Positions 44,926-58,124 of a stretch of 64,000 nucleotides of DNA are shown here, one piece after another. Origin of the DNA: Linanthus parryae. Taxonomy: Eukaryota > Streptophyta > Magnoliopsida > Ericales > Polemoniaceae. The stretch spans positions 17,023,363-17,087,362 of the forward strand of contig JALGPY010000010.1 in NCBI GenBank assembly GCA_023055425.1. The letters are read 5' to 3'. The translations under genes were made by a program, and so were the position numbers. The number at the start of each line of letters is the position of its first letter. Position 1 is the stretch's first letter. The notes under the pieces were generated by a model. The model was not told the DNA's origin. It worked only from the letters and a program-made list of their open reading frames with translations, and did not search any database.

Positions 44926-44938
44926 TGGTATCAGAGCC
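44926..44938 (+). other. Primer-binding site, initiator tRNA-Met
   Basis: TGGTATCAGAGCC follows the LTR end by one base. Confidence 0.85.
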
Positions 44939-46373
44939 ACATGTCATAGCGCATAACGTGGTTTATATGTTAATGTTTTGTTAGTTTTTACACCGTTCTG
45001 CTACTTTTCGCGTAAAAACTAAAATTGGCATATTGATGCAAACTGAATATGATTATGTAGGGAATGATCTAGTTCGAATCGTCCTATAAAAATTAACGAA
45101 TTTTGTTCACATATGATGTGGCTTTTGGGGATTTGAAATCTAGGGTTTGAGCACAATTTTAATGGAAAAAATGTATTTTTCTTTAAAATTGGAAATAGGC
45201 AAACTTGTGAAGGAAGGAAGGAAACAACCCTACGGTTGCACCCTAGGGCCGTCCGCCCCTCCTTGCCCGCCAAGGAAGCCATGGCCAAGGGTCGGGCCGG
45301 GCCGGCCAAGCTAGAGGCTTGGGCGCACGGGTTCGGCCAAAGGGTTTGGTGGGCCCCTTGGATCGTTTTAACCCTAAAAATTCCCAAAATCGATTAAAAT
45401 TTACCAAGCGTGTTGTGATTTTGCATGTTGATTGGATGTGTACTTAGATGTGGATGTTATGGATGTTTATTTTTGTGGTTTGGTTTTATTGTAATCACTG
45501 TAACTAATTAAATTTTACGGCATGCGTGTCGCCTTCTGATCAACTTGTAAGGTCTCTATATTTAGTATACATGCTAGCTAGTACTAGATAATTAGATGAT
45601 AGTCAAGACATGGGGAAGAAGCTTAAAAAATTGAAGAAACCACAAGAAGGCATCATTCCACAAGCTAAGGCGCATGGACTAAAGATGGAGGCACATGGAG
45701 ATGAGCTTGGTATTTTAGGGCTTACAAATATTCCCAATGGCTTGGGAATTTCTTATTTTTACGAGGCCACACCACATCACGTTTACTTATTGCTTGTGGT
45801 TGTTTAATTTATTGTCTTCTTGTTTATTTTGGTGTATGGATGATGCATGCGAATTGTGACAAGATAATAATTAAATACCCGGATATTTTATTTTGGGATT
45901 ATCCAACCCAAATAAGTAGATCAATTGATATGAACAAACAAAACAATTAAAATTAGAAGGAAAAAATCCCACAAATTTAATATTGCATTTTTGCCTTCTC
46001 TTTACTTAAGACTCGTCAAAACTATAATGTATTAAATTCGCGCTTTCAAAAGCAAGGCAATTTGATTCTTTATAGGATGACGCGATGGCACAAGCAAGTA
46101 ATCTGAAATTGTTGAAGTAAGTGGTTGGACGCAACTAGTCTACTTCAATTGAATTGAAGTCCTAGTGGCATGACAATTGGGATTATCTATGGGATAGATA
46201 AATAAGGAGTTATTTGCCCAATTGAAACAAGAGTTGCATTGGATGCAATTGGAAGGTGTTACTACCTAAATAACTCATTCTTGGGTTATGTGCCAAAGCA
46301 AGCTCAAGAAGAAGTGAAATATGGGTCTTGGCCCACTAGAAAATATATGATATTTTCCTCATTAATAGTGGGG
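44939..46373 (+). other. Leader of family B
   Basis: It is collinear with the family A leader (51143-52640): both have a GC-rich block (here 45230-45360), CGGC(A/C)TGCG(A/T)GTCG, and ACTAGAAAATAT near the end. Gag itself is missing because the leader is broken at 46373. The frame at 45610-45807 parallels non-coding leader in family A and is not taken as a gene. Confidence 0.6.
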
Positions 46374-47493
46374 GTAAGGGGCGGACCAAGGTGGTCGAGT
46401 TCGGCCTCCTTGTGTCTTGCTCTCTCTTCTCTGTTTCTCTCCCACTCAACTTATGTTATGAGAATTAATGTGGTAAAGAAGCTAGGAGCATCCTTTATAT
46501 AGCCCAAAAACTCCTTGTCAACTACCTAAAGGCCCTTCCTAATCCTACATGAGTTAGGATTAGTCCCTTCCTTGAATATTAGTCCTACTAAGTTTGCAAG
46601 GTGTTGCAAAGTGATCATTCCAATTAATTAATCATATTAATTAATTCCCAATTCTAGTTCAACCCTATGTATCGTGTGACCCCATAGGTTCTATCTAGTT
46701 GGTAACAACAATTTGCAAATATGGAGCAGCGTCTAGCAAGACATCCATTCCAGCCAACTAATAGAATAGTCATTCGACATACCTTGTTCAAGTAATAGTC
46801 TCATCCATTTGTCTCTATATTCGGATTGGACATGAGACATACAATTCACACTCGTATATCCAATCCAAAGTTTCTCGATCCAGGGAATAGCCTTATTCGT
46901 GCAAATAACATCAATATCCCATATTGATTTATTTGAGTCTGGCCAGACATTCGATAAGCACTATCCCTCAAGTGGCCTCGAATGTTTGCTCCCGTTATGT
47001 GGGAGGGACAAATTCTATCTACGTCTACTAAAATTTCTAAGATTGCTTCTTATTGTATCCGGTACGCACCTTTATAGCTACCCAGTTACGTTGTAGCGTT
47101 TGACGCTACCAAAATCTCAGTAATCCACAACTAGATAATCTAGTGACTTCGAGTCTAAGGATGACAGTAACGTTGTTACCACGAGAAGCGCTTGTGACTC
47201 AACATAACATGTATTTAGCCTTCTCGGATATGGGTCAATCCAGTATGCCATTGCCCTTAATGCATACCCATGTGTTGGATCCAGATATCTCCATATCAAT
47301 CAAATCCTATACTAGTCTATAGATGATTGTCCCATTTAATCATTGTAATGGACTAGGGATATTTAAGATAAACAACACATTTGTAAATCTATGGACTTCA
47401 TAATATTAAATATCCAATAAATCAAATAATGAATACTCTCGCCAAAATAAGTTCATACTAAACTAGATTCCCTCCAGGGCATCTATTCCAACA
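46374..47493 (-). repeat. Copia LTR fragment in reverse orientation
   Basis: Read on the minus strand it starts TGTTGGAATAGATGCCC at 47493, runs through AATTAATTAAT and a TATATAAAGG box, and stops about 300 bp short of an LTR end. It belongs to the family A-like LTR group. Confidence 0.75.
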
Positions 47494-48130
47494 AATAGTT
47501 ACAACCAACTAAGTAGAAACCTATGGGGTCACACGCCATATGGATTGAACTAGACTTGGGAATTAATTAATATGATTAATTAATTAGAAGGATCAAAGTG
47601 CAACGACTTTCTAACTTAGTAAGACTAATATGCAAGAGGTACTAATTCGAACTTGAGTAGGATTAGGAGAGGGCCTTTATGTAGCATACAAGAAAATGTT
47701 GGAATATATAAAGGATGGTCCTAGATTCCCTCCTACAACTAGTTCTCATTACACTACTTCAGTAGGAGAGAAATCAAGGAGAAAAAGAGGTCAAACCAAA
47801 GATGCCGACCGCCCCCTTGGTCTGCCCTCTAGCCGTCGCCCACAAAGAAGAGGCCAAGCCTCTCTTTTGGTCTCCAATGCTTGATTTCTTCTTCCTCTTC
47901 CATCGTTCCTAGCTAGCACAAGGATTTGGAGGATCTAGATCTCAACCCAAGGCGTGGATCCACCGAAGAAACACAACATTATTTTTGTTTGAAGTCATCA
48001 CAGGAGACCCACAAGGTACTTCTTATGAATCCTTTACTTTCGTTATGAATTCTCTTCCTGTGATCCTTGGAGGGTCTTGTGCGGACGTTTTATTGTTTCA
48101 TTTCGTTGCGTTATCCGTTACAAATCCCTA
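47494..48130 (+). repeat. Copia LTR 3' portion in forward orientation
   Basis: It begins AAATAGTTACAACCAACTAAG, the middle of a family A-like LTR, includes AATATATAAAGG and ends near CAAATCCCTAAA. Together with 46374-47493 it makes a head-to-head arrangement whose shared part (LTR middle) is an inverted repeat. Confidence 0.7.
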
Positions 48131-48528
48131 AACTTGAGTACTTGCGAAGCACTAAGGATGAATTCTTTATATATGGAGGATATGAAGGGTTTATTGTAAG
48201 GTGTTGCAGTGATGCGAACATCCGATCTGTTAAAGATGATTTTAGATTATAGTCAAGTTTTGTGTTTTGCGTTAATGGAAGGGATTGTCAGCTTGAAAGG
48301 TTACAGGCAAGATTCATTGCCGTTTCTACCAAAGAGGACTGAGTATATTGCTGCAACAGATGCACAAAATCAAAATATTAGATCTCAATTGATTGTCGAT
48401 AGAGGAGATGTGAATTTATGCCAAGTACCACTATATGTCTCACTTACCTTGCGCAACATAGGCGTGGGGGCCGCGCTAGATCAATAGGCATATGATGCGC
48501 CAGGTTGACTCTAGTACAAGAAGGAGAC
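48131..48528 (+). pseudogene. RNase H remnant of family B pol
   Basis: SDANIRSVKDDFRL, FVFCVNG, TEYIAATDAQNQN and IVDRGDVNLCQVP correspond in order to the RNase H end of family A pol at 56195-56570, although in several frames with an internal deletion. It is followed by a purine tract (AAGAAGGAGAC) and the LTR start. The catalytic Asp-containing SDA remains readable, but the domain is non-functional. Confidence 0.65.
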
Positions 48529-49704
48529 TATTGGAAATATGCCCTAGAGGCAATCTATTTCTTGTGACATTTATATGGACTTACTATTTGTTGTGTTATC
48601 AATATGGAGAAATGTGAACATGAATGAAGTCCTTAGAACATAAATCTTATATTCTTACATATCCCTAGTCTAGTACTACAGTTAATAGGACGAATGTATT
48701 GCATTGATACTAGTATATGTGTAGATTGATATGGGGATATCAAGTCTAGCACATTGGTGTGCATTAGGGGTAATGGCATACTGGAATGACCCACCACGAG
48801 AAGGCTATGTCAATTATGCTAAAGACACAAGTGCTTGTCGTTGAGACAATGGTATTGTGGTCCTTAGACTTAAAATCACTAGATAATCTAGTTGTGGCAT
48901 GTTGTGTTTTGATATCGGCAAACACTACACCGTGACTGGGTACCAATTAAGGCGTTTAACGGACACAATAAGAAGCAAGCTTAGATATGGTAGTGATGTA
49001 GAGAAGATTTGTTTCTCCCACAAAAGGGAGCAAATATCCACAACCACTCGAGGGGTAAGTGCTTATAGAATGTCTATCAAGCCTCAGACAAATCAATATG
49101 GGATATTGATGTTATCTGCATGGATAAGACTATTCTCAGAATCGAGAAAGTATGGATTGGATATACGAGTGTGAATTGTATGTCTTGTGTCCAATCTCGA
49201 AAAGGAGACAAAGGGATAATATAATACGGTAACATAGGTCACAAGAATTACTGACTATTTCTATCAGTTGGGTGGCATATATGTGTTAGTAGACACCACT
49301 CTATGTTAGTAATTTGTTACTACAAACTAAGTACAAACCTACGGGGTCACACACCTTATGGATTAAATCGAACTTTGGGATTGATTAGTCGGACTAATTA
49401 AATAGAAGGATCAATACACAAACAAAAGAAAACTTAGTAGGACTAATTTGCAAGGTGGACGAATCCGAGTATGGACAGGATTAGTATTGGGGAAAATAAG
49501 TTTTTAATAATGAGTAATTAACTATATAGGGCACTCCTAGCTTTTGATCTCATAACACACATTCATTATTGAGTGAGATAAAAAAGCAAGGAAAGAGCAA
49601 GGAGACGAGGCTGAGCCGTCTCCGTCCCCATCCCCTACCTGTCGGCCACAAGAGGCGTGAGCCACTTGGTCCTCATTGTGCGTGATCTTCCACATCCCCC
49701 TTCT
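48529..49704 (+). repeat. 3' LTR of family B, first part
   Basis: It starts TATTGGAAATATGCCCTAGA (canonical TGTTGGAA decayed) and continues to CACATCCCCCTTCT at 49704, where family A begins. The last five bases, CTTCT, are one half of the probable target duplication. Confidence 0.75.
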
Positions 49705-51128
49705 TGTTGGAATAGATGCCCTAGAGGCAATCGTAGATTTAGTATGAACATTGTATTGGCTAGAATATTCATTTATTATATATTGTGATATTTAATATAA
49801 TGAATTCCTTAGATAAAATGTGTTGTTTATATTAAATATCCCTAGTCCACTATATTGATTAATGGGACGATCAAATATAGACCAGAATGTGGGTAGATTG
49901 ATATGGAGATATCAAGTCTAACACATGGGTATGCATTAGAGTAATGGCATACTGGATTGACCCACAACGAGAAGGATACATTAGATTATGTCAAGTCACA
50001 ATCGCTTTTCGTAGTGCTAATATAATTGCAATCCTTAGACTTGAAGTCACTAAATACTCTAGTTTTGGAATATTGCGCTTTGATGTTATCAAACGTTACA
50101 CCGTAACTTGGTAATCATAAAGATGGCTATCGGGCGTGATAGGAAGCCAGCTTAGAGATCGTAGTGATGTAGATAGGATTTGTCCCTCCCACATAATGGG
50201 GGTAAATATCAACGGCCACTCGAGGGATGAGGCTTATTGAATGTCTGGGCAGACCCAGATAGATCAATATATAGATATTGATGTTATCTTCAAGCATAAG
50301 CATATTCCCAGGATCGAGGAACTATGGATTGGATATACGAGTGTGACTATTTATGTCTCGTGTCCAATCCGGATATGGAGACAAAGGGACAGTGCAATAT
50401 AATGTATTTGTCATAAGAGGTTTGTCGGGATCACTGACTATTTCTATTGGTTGGGTAGCATGGATGTGTTTCTAGACACCGCTCCATGTTAGTAAGAGTT
50501 ACTACCAACTATATAGGAACATATGGGGTCACACGTCAAATAGAGTAGAGCTAGATTTGGAATTAATTAAATTGATTAATTAATAGAAGGATCATTGTGC
50601 AACACCTTGCAAACTTTGTAGGACTAATTTGCAAGGAAGGGAATAATTCTAGTTCATCTGAAATTAGGAAACTCTTTTATGGAAACAACTAGGAGTTGTT
50701 GGAGTATATAAAGAGGCTCTAGCTTCCTTCCCACTTAATGTTATAAGACATAACAAAGTGAGTTGGAGAGCGCAAAAAAGAGAGATCAAGAAAAGCTAGG
50801 CCTAAACCTAGCCCGTCCGGCCCCCTTCCCGTCGGCTCCAAGAGGAGGCCAATCCTCCTCTTGCCTTATGTTGCTTTGAACTTCTTCCCTCTTCCTCCAG
50901 GTTCAAGCTAGCACTTGTTTGAAGGAAGAATCTAGATCTCACCTCTAGTAGTGGATCAACCGTAGAGACGAGGACATCATTCTTCGTGTGCTCTCACAAA
51001 TTAAAAAGGTACACAATACTATGTATCTTATCATGTTATGATATCTCCTCCTGACAATCCGTGGCGGGCTTTGAAGTAAGAATTAAATTATTGTTATTCC
51101 GCTGCGTTACCTACGTCAAAACCCAATA
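49705..51128 (+). repeat. Family A 5' LTR
   Basis: It is 1424 bp, starting TGTTGG and ending CCCAATA (the middle copy has CCCAACA). The TATA box TATATAAA is at 50705-50712. By eye it differs from the middle LTR at roughly 5-6% of positions over the first 200 bp. Confidence 0.9.
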
Positions 51129-51129
51129 G

Positions 51130-51142
51130 TGGTATCATAGCC
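51130..51142 (+). other. Primer-binding site (mutated), initiator tRNA-Met
   Basis: TGGTATCATAGCC is one base from the canonical TGGTATCAGAGCC found after the middle LTR at 58112-58124. Confidence 0.75.
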
Positions 51143-52736
51143 ACAGGTCGTAGAGCATAACATGATTTTATGTGTTAAGATTTCAGTTTATACACCATAT
51201 TGTTATTACGCGAAAACTGAAAATAATTGGCATAGTAGATGCAAAATTGAATTTGATTCAATAAACAAGACCCAATTTAACATTGGATGTTAGAATTGGT
51301 GAGTTTAATCACATAAGATGTGTACAATTGGGTTCTTGAAAAATTAGGCTTCATGGGAACACGATTGAAAAGGGGTTTTTAATTATGAAAACAATTTTAT
51401 GGAATTAAATCCATTAGGAAACAACCTTGCTTGGGCAACTAGAAGAGGGAAGGAGGCTAGGGCCGAAACCCTAGCCGTCCGCCCCCTCCCTTGCGCGCCA
51501 AGAAAAGACCGCGGGCCAATGGGCGGCCGGCCTTGTGGCGGCGGCGGTCCTAGGGGTTCGGGCCCCTTGTTGGCTTGAACCCCTTGGACCGTTGTAACCA
51601 TAAATACCCAATTTAATTTAAATTGAACAAGCGCGTTAAAAATTGGTTTTAACTGTATTATATGCTTTGCTGCATGGTGGATGAATATGGCCTAGGATTG
51701 TGAATGTTTATTGCTTTGTGGTTTCGTGATCAAATTAATGTAATAATTAATTAGGTTTTACGGCCTGCGAGTCGTCTTTTTTTCCTCGACATGTGAGGCT
51801 TTTTTAATTTATTTATTCTAGATGTTAAGCTAGAATTAGAAATATATAGATGATAGCTAAGAGCATGGATAAGAAGACCGGAGAACCAAAGGAGCCAAGA
51901 GACAAAGAAGACATCCCTCGGCGCGCAGCTATGGTGGAGCTCATGGAGATGAGTTCAGTACTTTAGGACAATTAGATATTATCATTGGCTTGATAATATC
52001 ATTAGTCTAGTGGCAATATCCATGCCACATTTCTTTTATTTTGTGGATGTTTATTATTCATGCTTTGTTATCTAATTTTTGTGGGTATGGCGATACTAGC
52101 GAAAAAATAACAAGATAATAATAAACAAGGTTGGCCTTTTATTGTGGATTTCCCAATGCAAATAAGTAGACCATGTTTATGAGATCAACCAAACAAATTA
52201 AGAAAGAAAATCCCTCAATTAAATATTGCCTTTTTCTTTCGCTTGCCAAAACAACCTTCATGATCAAGGTTCATTAAAATTCGGGCTTGCCAAAGAAAGG
52301 AGATTTTAATTTACCATGGTGTGTTGCGGACGACACGAGCTAGTAATGTGTTTATGTTGAAGCAAGAGGTTTGACGCAACTGTGCAAGAATTAGTTGGAT
52401 TGATGAGCATAGAGGCATGACAATTAGGGGTTATCCATGGGATAAAGAATATAAGTTGTTCACCTAATTGGACCAAGAGTTGCATAAGGATGCAATTGGA
52501 AGGGTTCCTACCCAAATAACCTATTCTTGGGTGACTTGCCAAAGCAAGCTCAAGAAGAAGTGAAAAAGGGATCTTGGACCCACTAGAAAATATAATGATA
52601 TTTTCCGCATTAATGGTGAGGGCTATTAATCCGATAAAAATAATGGGAGCTACATTTGATGATGTAGCCATTGTTGAATATAGTTAAATTGTTCAAAATA
52701 CTAAAATTGCACATTTCTCGTTTTGTAGAATTCCAA
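51143..52736 (+). other. Family A leader (5' UTR)
   Basis: Non-coding. It contains a GC-rich block (51465-51560) unlike the AT-rich surroundings and a purine-rich block (51865-51920). The same order is repeated at 58125-59742. Frames on the minus strand (51383-51601, 52306-52671) are incidental. Confidence 0.65.
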
Positions 52737-53530
52737 ATGGCAAACAACAACGCATCGACTTCATCCCTACGATCTGTCCTTGAGAAGGATAAACTGTCTG
52801 GAACAAATTTTATTGACTGGTAAAGAAACTTAAGGATTATCCTTAAGCAAGAAAAGAAGTTGTACGTCTTGGACACTCAAATTCCAGAACCACCACAAGA
52901 CGAGTCTCTTCTAGCGGAAGTGAGGGAACGTCTGAAACATATTGATGATTCTAATGACTTGACTTGCCTCATGCTTTGTACCATGACTCCTGAGCTTCAG
53001 AAGCAGAATGAGAATGTGGAAGCCTATGATATGATCATACACTTGAAACAATTGTTTAAGGAACAGGCTAGGCAGGAGCGCTATGAGGTTTCTAAAGCAT
53101 TATTCAAGAGTATTCTTGCAGAGGGGAATCCAGTAGGGCCTCACGTGCTTCGAATGATCGGGTACATTGAGAAACTTGAGAGACTGGGATTCCCATTGGG
53201 CCAAGATTTTGCGACTGATTTTGTCTTGCAATCGTTGCCTGACAGTTATAATCATTTCATCATGAACTATAATATGAACGAGATCAGTAAGACTCTGCCT
53301 GACTTATTGAATATGCTGAAGACAGCGGAACAGAGCGTCAACAAAGGCAAGGGCAAAGCCATTATGATGGTTCATAAGAAGAAGGGCAAGTAAGTTGCCT
53401 CTAATTCAAAAGGAAAACACAAGAAAGTTGCAAAATCCAAGGAATCCCTAAAGCCTAGTGTAGGCGTGGCTAAAGGTGAGTGTCACTAATGCAGCCAGCC
53501 GGGTCACTGGAGGAGGAATTGCCCTTAAAA
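52737..53530 (+). pseudogene. Family A gag
   Basis: The start ATG at 52737 reads MANNNASTSSLRSVLEKDKL. A TAA at 52821-52823 interrupts at the Tyr of the conserved DWYRN. The same frame then stays open to 53393 (YVLDTQIPE to MVHKKKGK). A zinc knuckle follows in the same frame with a stop at its third residue (GECH, stop, CSQPGHWRRNCP, about 53477-53524); apart from that stop the CX2CX4HX4C spacing is kept. The domain order is the normal copia gag arrangement. Confidence 0.85.
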
Positions 53531-53531
53531 T

Positions 53532-55090
53532 TTGGAGGATAAAAAGCTTGGAATAGTGATTCCACAACCACCAGGTATTTATGTTATAGACATCAATCTT
53601 TCTATTTCTTCATCTTGGGTATTGGATACCGGATGTGGTTCTCAAATTTGTCGTAATGTGCAGGATTTGAATAGAAGTAGAAGATTGAGTAAAGGGGAGA
53701 TAGATCTGCGCGTCGGGAATGGAGCAAGAGTTGCTGCATTAGCTGCAGGCGTTTATGAATTATCTTTGCCTTTTGGACTTATTTTAGAATTAGAAAATTG
53801 CTTTTATGTGCCTGCTATGAGCAGAAACATTATTCCATTTCTTGTTTGGACGAGAAGGCTTTTTCTATTTCAATAAAGGACAAGTGTTGCTCCATTTATT
53901 TTGATCGTATGCACTATTGTAGTGCGCATTTGTCTAATGGATTGTATATCCTTGATCTAAATAGTCCAATCTATAACATAAATAATAAAAAGATTAAAAC
54001 TAATGATTTAAATCCTACATATCTATGGCACTGTCGTTTAGGCCAGATAAATGAGAAACGCATGTCTAGACTCCATAAGGATGGACTTCTAGACTCATTT
54101 GATTTGGAATCATATGAGACATGTGAATGTTGTTTATTAGGAAAAATGACAAAGTCCCCTTTCAATAAGAAAGGTGAAAGGACCAGTGAGTTATTGGCAC
54201 TCATACATACCGATGTATGTGGACCATTCCCCACGCATGCCATAGGTGGTTACACCTACTTCATCACATTTACTGATGATTTCAGTAGATATGGATTTGT
54301 ATACCTTATGAAGGCCATATCCGAATCATTTGAATAGTTCAAAGAATTCAAGAATGAAGTATAGAAGCAACTTGGAAAAAGTATTAAGGCTCTACGATCG
54401 GATCGTGGAGGAGAATACTTGAGCCAAGAGTTTGATGAGTATCTTAGAGAGTGTGGGATAGTATCCCATCTCACTCCACCCGGAACGCCGCAATGGAATG
54501 GCGTGTCCGAGAGGAGGAATCGCACTCTATTAGATATGGTGCGATCTATGATGTCTCAAACATGTCTTCCGATATCCTTTTGGGGACATGCTCTAATGAC
54601 GGGAGCTTTTACCATTAACCGCGTTCCATCCAAGTAAGTCACGAAGACACCATATGAGATATGGACTTGGAAACGTCCCATAGTAACGTTTATGAGGATT
54701 TGGGGTTGCGATGTCTATGTAAAACGTTTACAAACAAACAAGCTCGGGCCCAAAGCGGATGAGTGTAAATTTGTGGGATATCTTAAGGAAACTAAAGAAT
54801 ATTATTTCTACAATCCCATCGAGAACAAAGTGTTTGTTTCTCGGACCGGCGTGTATATATAAAGATAGTTTGTCTCTAAAGAATCAAGTGGGAGGGCTGT
54901 AGAACTTGAAGAAATTCAAGAACCACAAATCACTGAACCGATGATGGAACATGAACAGGAACAACAAGTAGTTGTGGAAGAACCTGTTCAGGTGACACAG
55001 GAATTCCGTAGACCCGGAAGAGTGCGTCATGAGCCAGAGAGGTACGTACTTCTCGTAACAGAGCCCAATGACGTACCACTCATAGATGAT
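53532..55090 (+). pseudogene. Family A pol: protease and integrase
   Basis: Protease: WVLDTGCGSQIC, with the catalytic Asp at 53624-53626. A frameshift occurs near 53860. Pre-integrase: LWHCRLGQINEKRM and CECCLLGKMTKSPF, giving the HHCC zinc site. Integrase core: HTDVCGPFP (Asp 54212-54214), ALRSDRGGEYLS (Asp 54401-54403), QWNGVSERRNRTL (Glu near 54509). All three acidic residues are present, but stops occur at 54334-54337, 54361 and 54634. The tail FVGYLKETKEYYFYNP is typical. A disordered E/Q-rich linker leads to RT. Confidence 0.85.
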
Positions 55091-56160
55091 GAGCCTGCAA
55101 CCTACGGAGAGGCCATGAAAGGCCCAGACTCTAAGAAGTGGCTGGAAGCCATGAGATCCGAAATAGATTCCATGTTCACCAACAAAGTATGGACTTTTGT
55201 GGAACCACCCGAAGGGGCTTGGCCCATAGGGTGCAAGTGGGTCTTCAAGAAGAAGACCGACATGGATGGCAAGGTAGTTTCCTATAAGGGGCGATTGGTA
55301 GACAAAGTGTATAGACAGATTCATGGTATTGACTATGATGAGACCTTTTCACCAGTCGCCATGACTAAATCCATTTGAATCCTACTTGCTATTGCAGCAT
55401 ACTACGACTATGAGATTTGGCAAATGGATGTCAAAACAGAGTTCCTTTATGGGAACCTCCTCAAAGATGTGTACATGACACAACTGGAGGGTTTTCAAAG
55501 ATTAAGAGAATGCCAATAAAGTCAGTAAGCTGTAAAGATCTATTTATGGATTAAAGCAAGCTTCTAGGAGTTGGAACCGACGTTTTGATGACTCTCTCAA
55601 AGATTTTGGCTTCATCAAGAACGAAGATGAGCCTTGTGTATACAAGAAGGTTAGTGGGAGCTCTGTAGTATTTCTGGTCTTGTATGTGGATGACATACTA
55701 ATCACTGGAAACGACATTCCTACTTTGCAATATGTTAAAGATTGGGTAGGAAAGTGCTTTGCAATGAAGGACTTAGGAGACACACCCTATATACTTGGTA
55801 TAAAGATATATATGGATAGATGTAAGAGGTTGCTCGACCTAAGTCAAATTACATATATAGACAAGGTGTTGAAGAGGTTCGACATGCAAGATTCCAACAA
55901 GGGATTCTTGCCCATGTCGCATGGAGTCACTCTTTCTAAGAATGACTGTCCCTCCAGCGAGATTGAGAAGGACCGCATGAGTAGGATACCCTATGCTTCG
56001 GCCATAGGATCCATCATGTACGCCATGTTATGTACTAGACCAGACGTATCATAGGCGTTGAGTATGGTGAGCAGATACCAGTCCAATCCGGGTGAGAGTC
56101 ACTAGATTGCTGTCAAGAACATCCTAAAGTACTTGAGAAGAACTAAGGATGTGTTCTTGA
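55091..56160 (+). pseudogene. Family A pol: reverse transcriptase
   Basis: The RVT_2 domain starts with KKWLEAMRSEIDSM and WVFKKKTDMDGKVVSYKGRL (open to 55378), then WQMDVKTEFLYG. The frame is lost between about 55500 and 55670 and regained at 55680 with LYVDDILITGND (Asp-Asp 55689-55694) and KDLGDTPYILGIKI. It ends YASAIGSIMYAMLCTRPDVS before a TAG at 56052-56054. At least two frameshifts and several stops inactivate it. Confidence 0.85.
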
Positions 56161-56673
56161 TATTTTGAAGTAACGAAGAGCTAAGTGTAAAGGGTTACAC
56201 TGATGCAAGCTTCCAAACCGACAAAGATGACTACAGATCGCAGTCTGGCACGTGTTTTGCCTGAATGGTGGAGCTGTAAGCTGGAAGAGTTCCAAGCAAG
56301 GGACAGTTGCTGATTCTACAACAGAAGCTGAGTACATTGCTGCTGCGGAAGCAGCAAAAGAGGCAGTTTGGATAAAGAAGTTTATCACTGAGCTCGGTGT
56401 GGTCCCTAGCATCTTGGATCCCATAGAGTTCTACTGTGACAACTCTTGGGCAATCGCACAGGCCAAGGAACCAAGATCACAACAGAAATCAAAGCATGTA
56501 CTTAGGATATTCCATCGTATTCGTGATGTGATCGATCGAGGAGATGTGAAGATGTGCAAGATTCCAACGGATGACAATGTTTTTGATCCGCACACAAAAC
56601 CTCTTGCGCAGCGAAAGCATGAAGGGCACGCCGTATCTATAGGCATACGAGATGCGCCAGATTGGCCTTGGTG
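56161..56673 (+). pseudogene. Family A pol: RNase H
   Basis: After a frameshift near 56245 the frame reads LNGGAVSWKSSKQGTVADST, TEAEYIAAAEAAKEAVWIKK, FYCDNSWAIAQA, and ends with DPHTKPLAQRKHEGHAVSIG. It is a standard copia RNase H C-terminus, reaching to within 15-20 bases of the 3' LTR. Confidence 0.85.
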
Positions 56674-56685
56674 CAAGTGGGAGGC
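56674..56685 (+). other. Polypurine tract
   Basis: GCAAGTGGGAGGC immediately precedes the LTR start TGTTGG at 56686. Confidence 0.6.
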
Positions 56686-58110
56686 TGTTGGAATAGATGC
56701 CCTAGAGGCAATCGTAGATTTAGTATGAACATTATTTTGGCTATAATATTCATTTATTATATATTGTGATATTTAATATAATGAAGTCCTTAGATAAAAT
56801 GTGTTGTTTATCTTAAAAATCCCTAGTCCGCTATATTGATTATTGGGATGATAAAATATAGACTAGTATGTGGGAAGATTAATATGGAGATATCAAGTCT
56901 AACACATGGGTATGCATTAGGAGTAATGGCATACTGGATTGACCCACAACGAGAAGGATACATTAGATTATGTCAAGTCACAATCGCTTTTCGTAGTGCT
57001 AATATAATTGCATTCCTTAGACTTGAAGTCACTAGATACCCTAGTTGTGGAATATTGCGCTTTCATGTTATCAAACGTTACACCGTAACTGGGTAATCAT
57101 AAAGATGGCTATCGGGCGTGATAGGAAGAAAGCTTAGAGATCGTAGTGATATAGATAGGATTTGTCCCTCCCACATAATGGGGGTAAATATCCACGGCCA
57201 CTCGAGGGATGAGGCTTATTGAATGTCTAGCCAGACTCAGATTAATCAATATTGAGATATTTATATTATCTGCAAGCATAAGCATATCTCCTGGATCGAG
57301 GAATTATGGATTGGATATACGAGTGTGACTATTTATGTCTCGTGTCCAATCCGGATATGGAGACAAAGGGATAGTGCAATATAAGATATTGGGCACAAGA
57401 GGTTTGTCGGGATCACTGACTATTTCAATTGGTTGGGTAGCATGGATGTGTTGCTAGACAACGCTCCATGTTAGTAAGAGTTACTACCAACTATATAGAA
57501 ACCTATGGGGTCACACGTAAAATAGAGTAGAGCTAGATTTGGGATTAATTAATATTGATTATTAAAGGAAGGATCATTGTGAAACACCTTGCAAACTTAG
57601 TAGGACTAGTTTGCAAGGAAGGGAATAATTCTAGTTCGTCTAGAATTAGGAAACTCTTTTATGGAAACAACAAGGAGTTGTTGGAGTATATAAATAGGCT
57701 CTAGCTTCCTTCCCACTTAATGTTATAAGACATAACAAAGTGAGTGGGAGAGAACAAAAAAAAGGAGCAAGACAAGCTAGGCCGAAACCTAGCCCGTCCG
57801 CCCCCCTTCCCGTCGGCTCCAAGAGGAGGCCGAATCCTCCTCTTGCCTTTTGTTGTTTTGATCTTCTTCCCTCTTCCTCCGGGTTAAAGCTAGCACTTGT
57901 TTTAAAGAAGAATATAGATCTCACCTCTAGACGTGGATCAACCGTAGAGACGAGGACATCATTCTTCGTGTGATCTCACAAATCAAAAAGGTACACAATA
58001 CTATGTCTCTTATCATGTTATGATATCTCCTCCTGACGATCCGTGGTGGGCTTTGAAGTAGGAATTAAATTTTTGTTATTCCGCTGCGTTACCTACGTCA
58101 AAACCCAACA
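56686..58110 (+). repeat. Family A middle LTR
   Basis: It is 1425 bp, starting TGTTGG and ending CCCAACA. The TATA box TATATAAA is at 57687-57694. It serves as 3' LTR of the left unit and 5' LTR of the right unit. Confidence 0.9.
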
Positions 58111-58111
58111 G

Positions 58112-58124
58112 TGGTATCAGAGCC
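58112..58124 (+). other. Second family A primer-binding site
   Basis: TGGTATCAGAGCC, intact, follows the middle LTR by one base and proves that a second internal region begins here. Confidence 0.9.

Noticed and set aside
51383..51601. Minus-strand GC-rich frame (PPPPQGRPPIGP) in the family A leader, also seen at 58440-58600
   Set aside because: It comes from the GC-rich leader block common to all copies, on the antisense strand, with no domain; not evidence of a gene.
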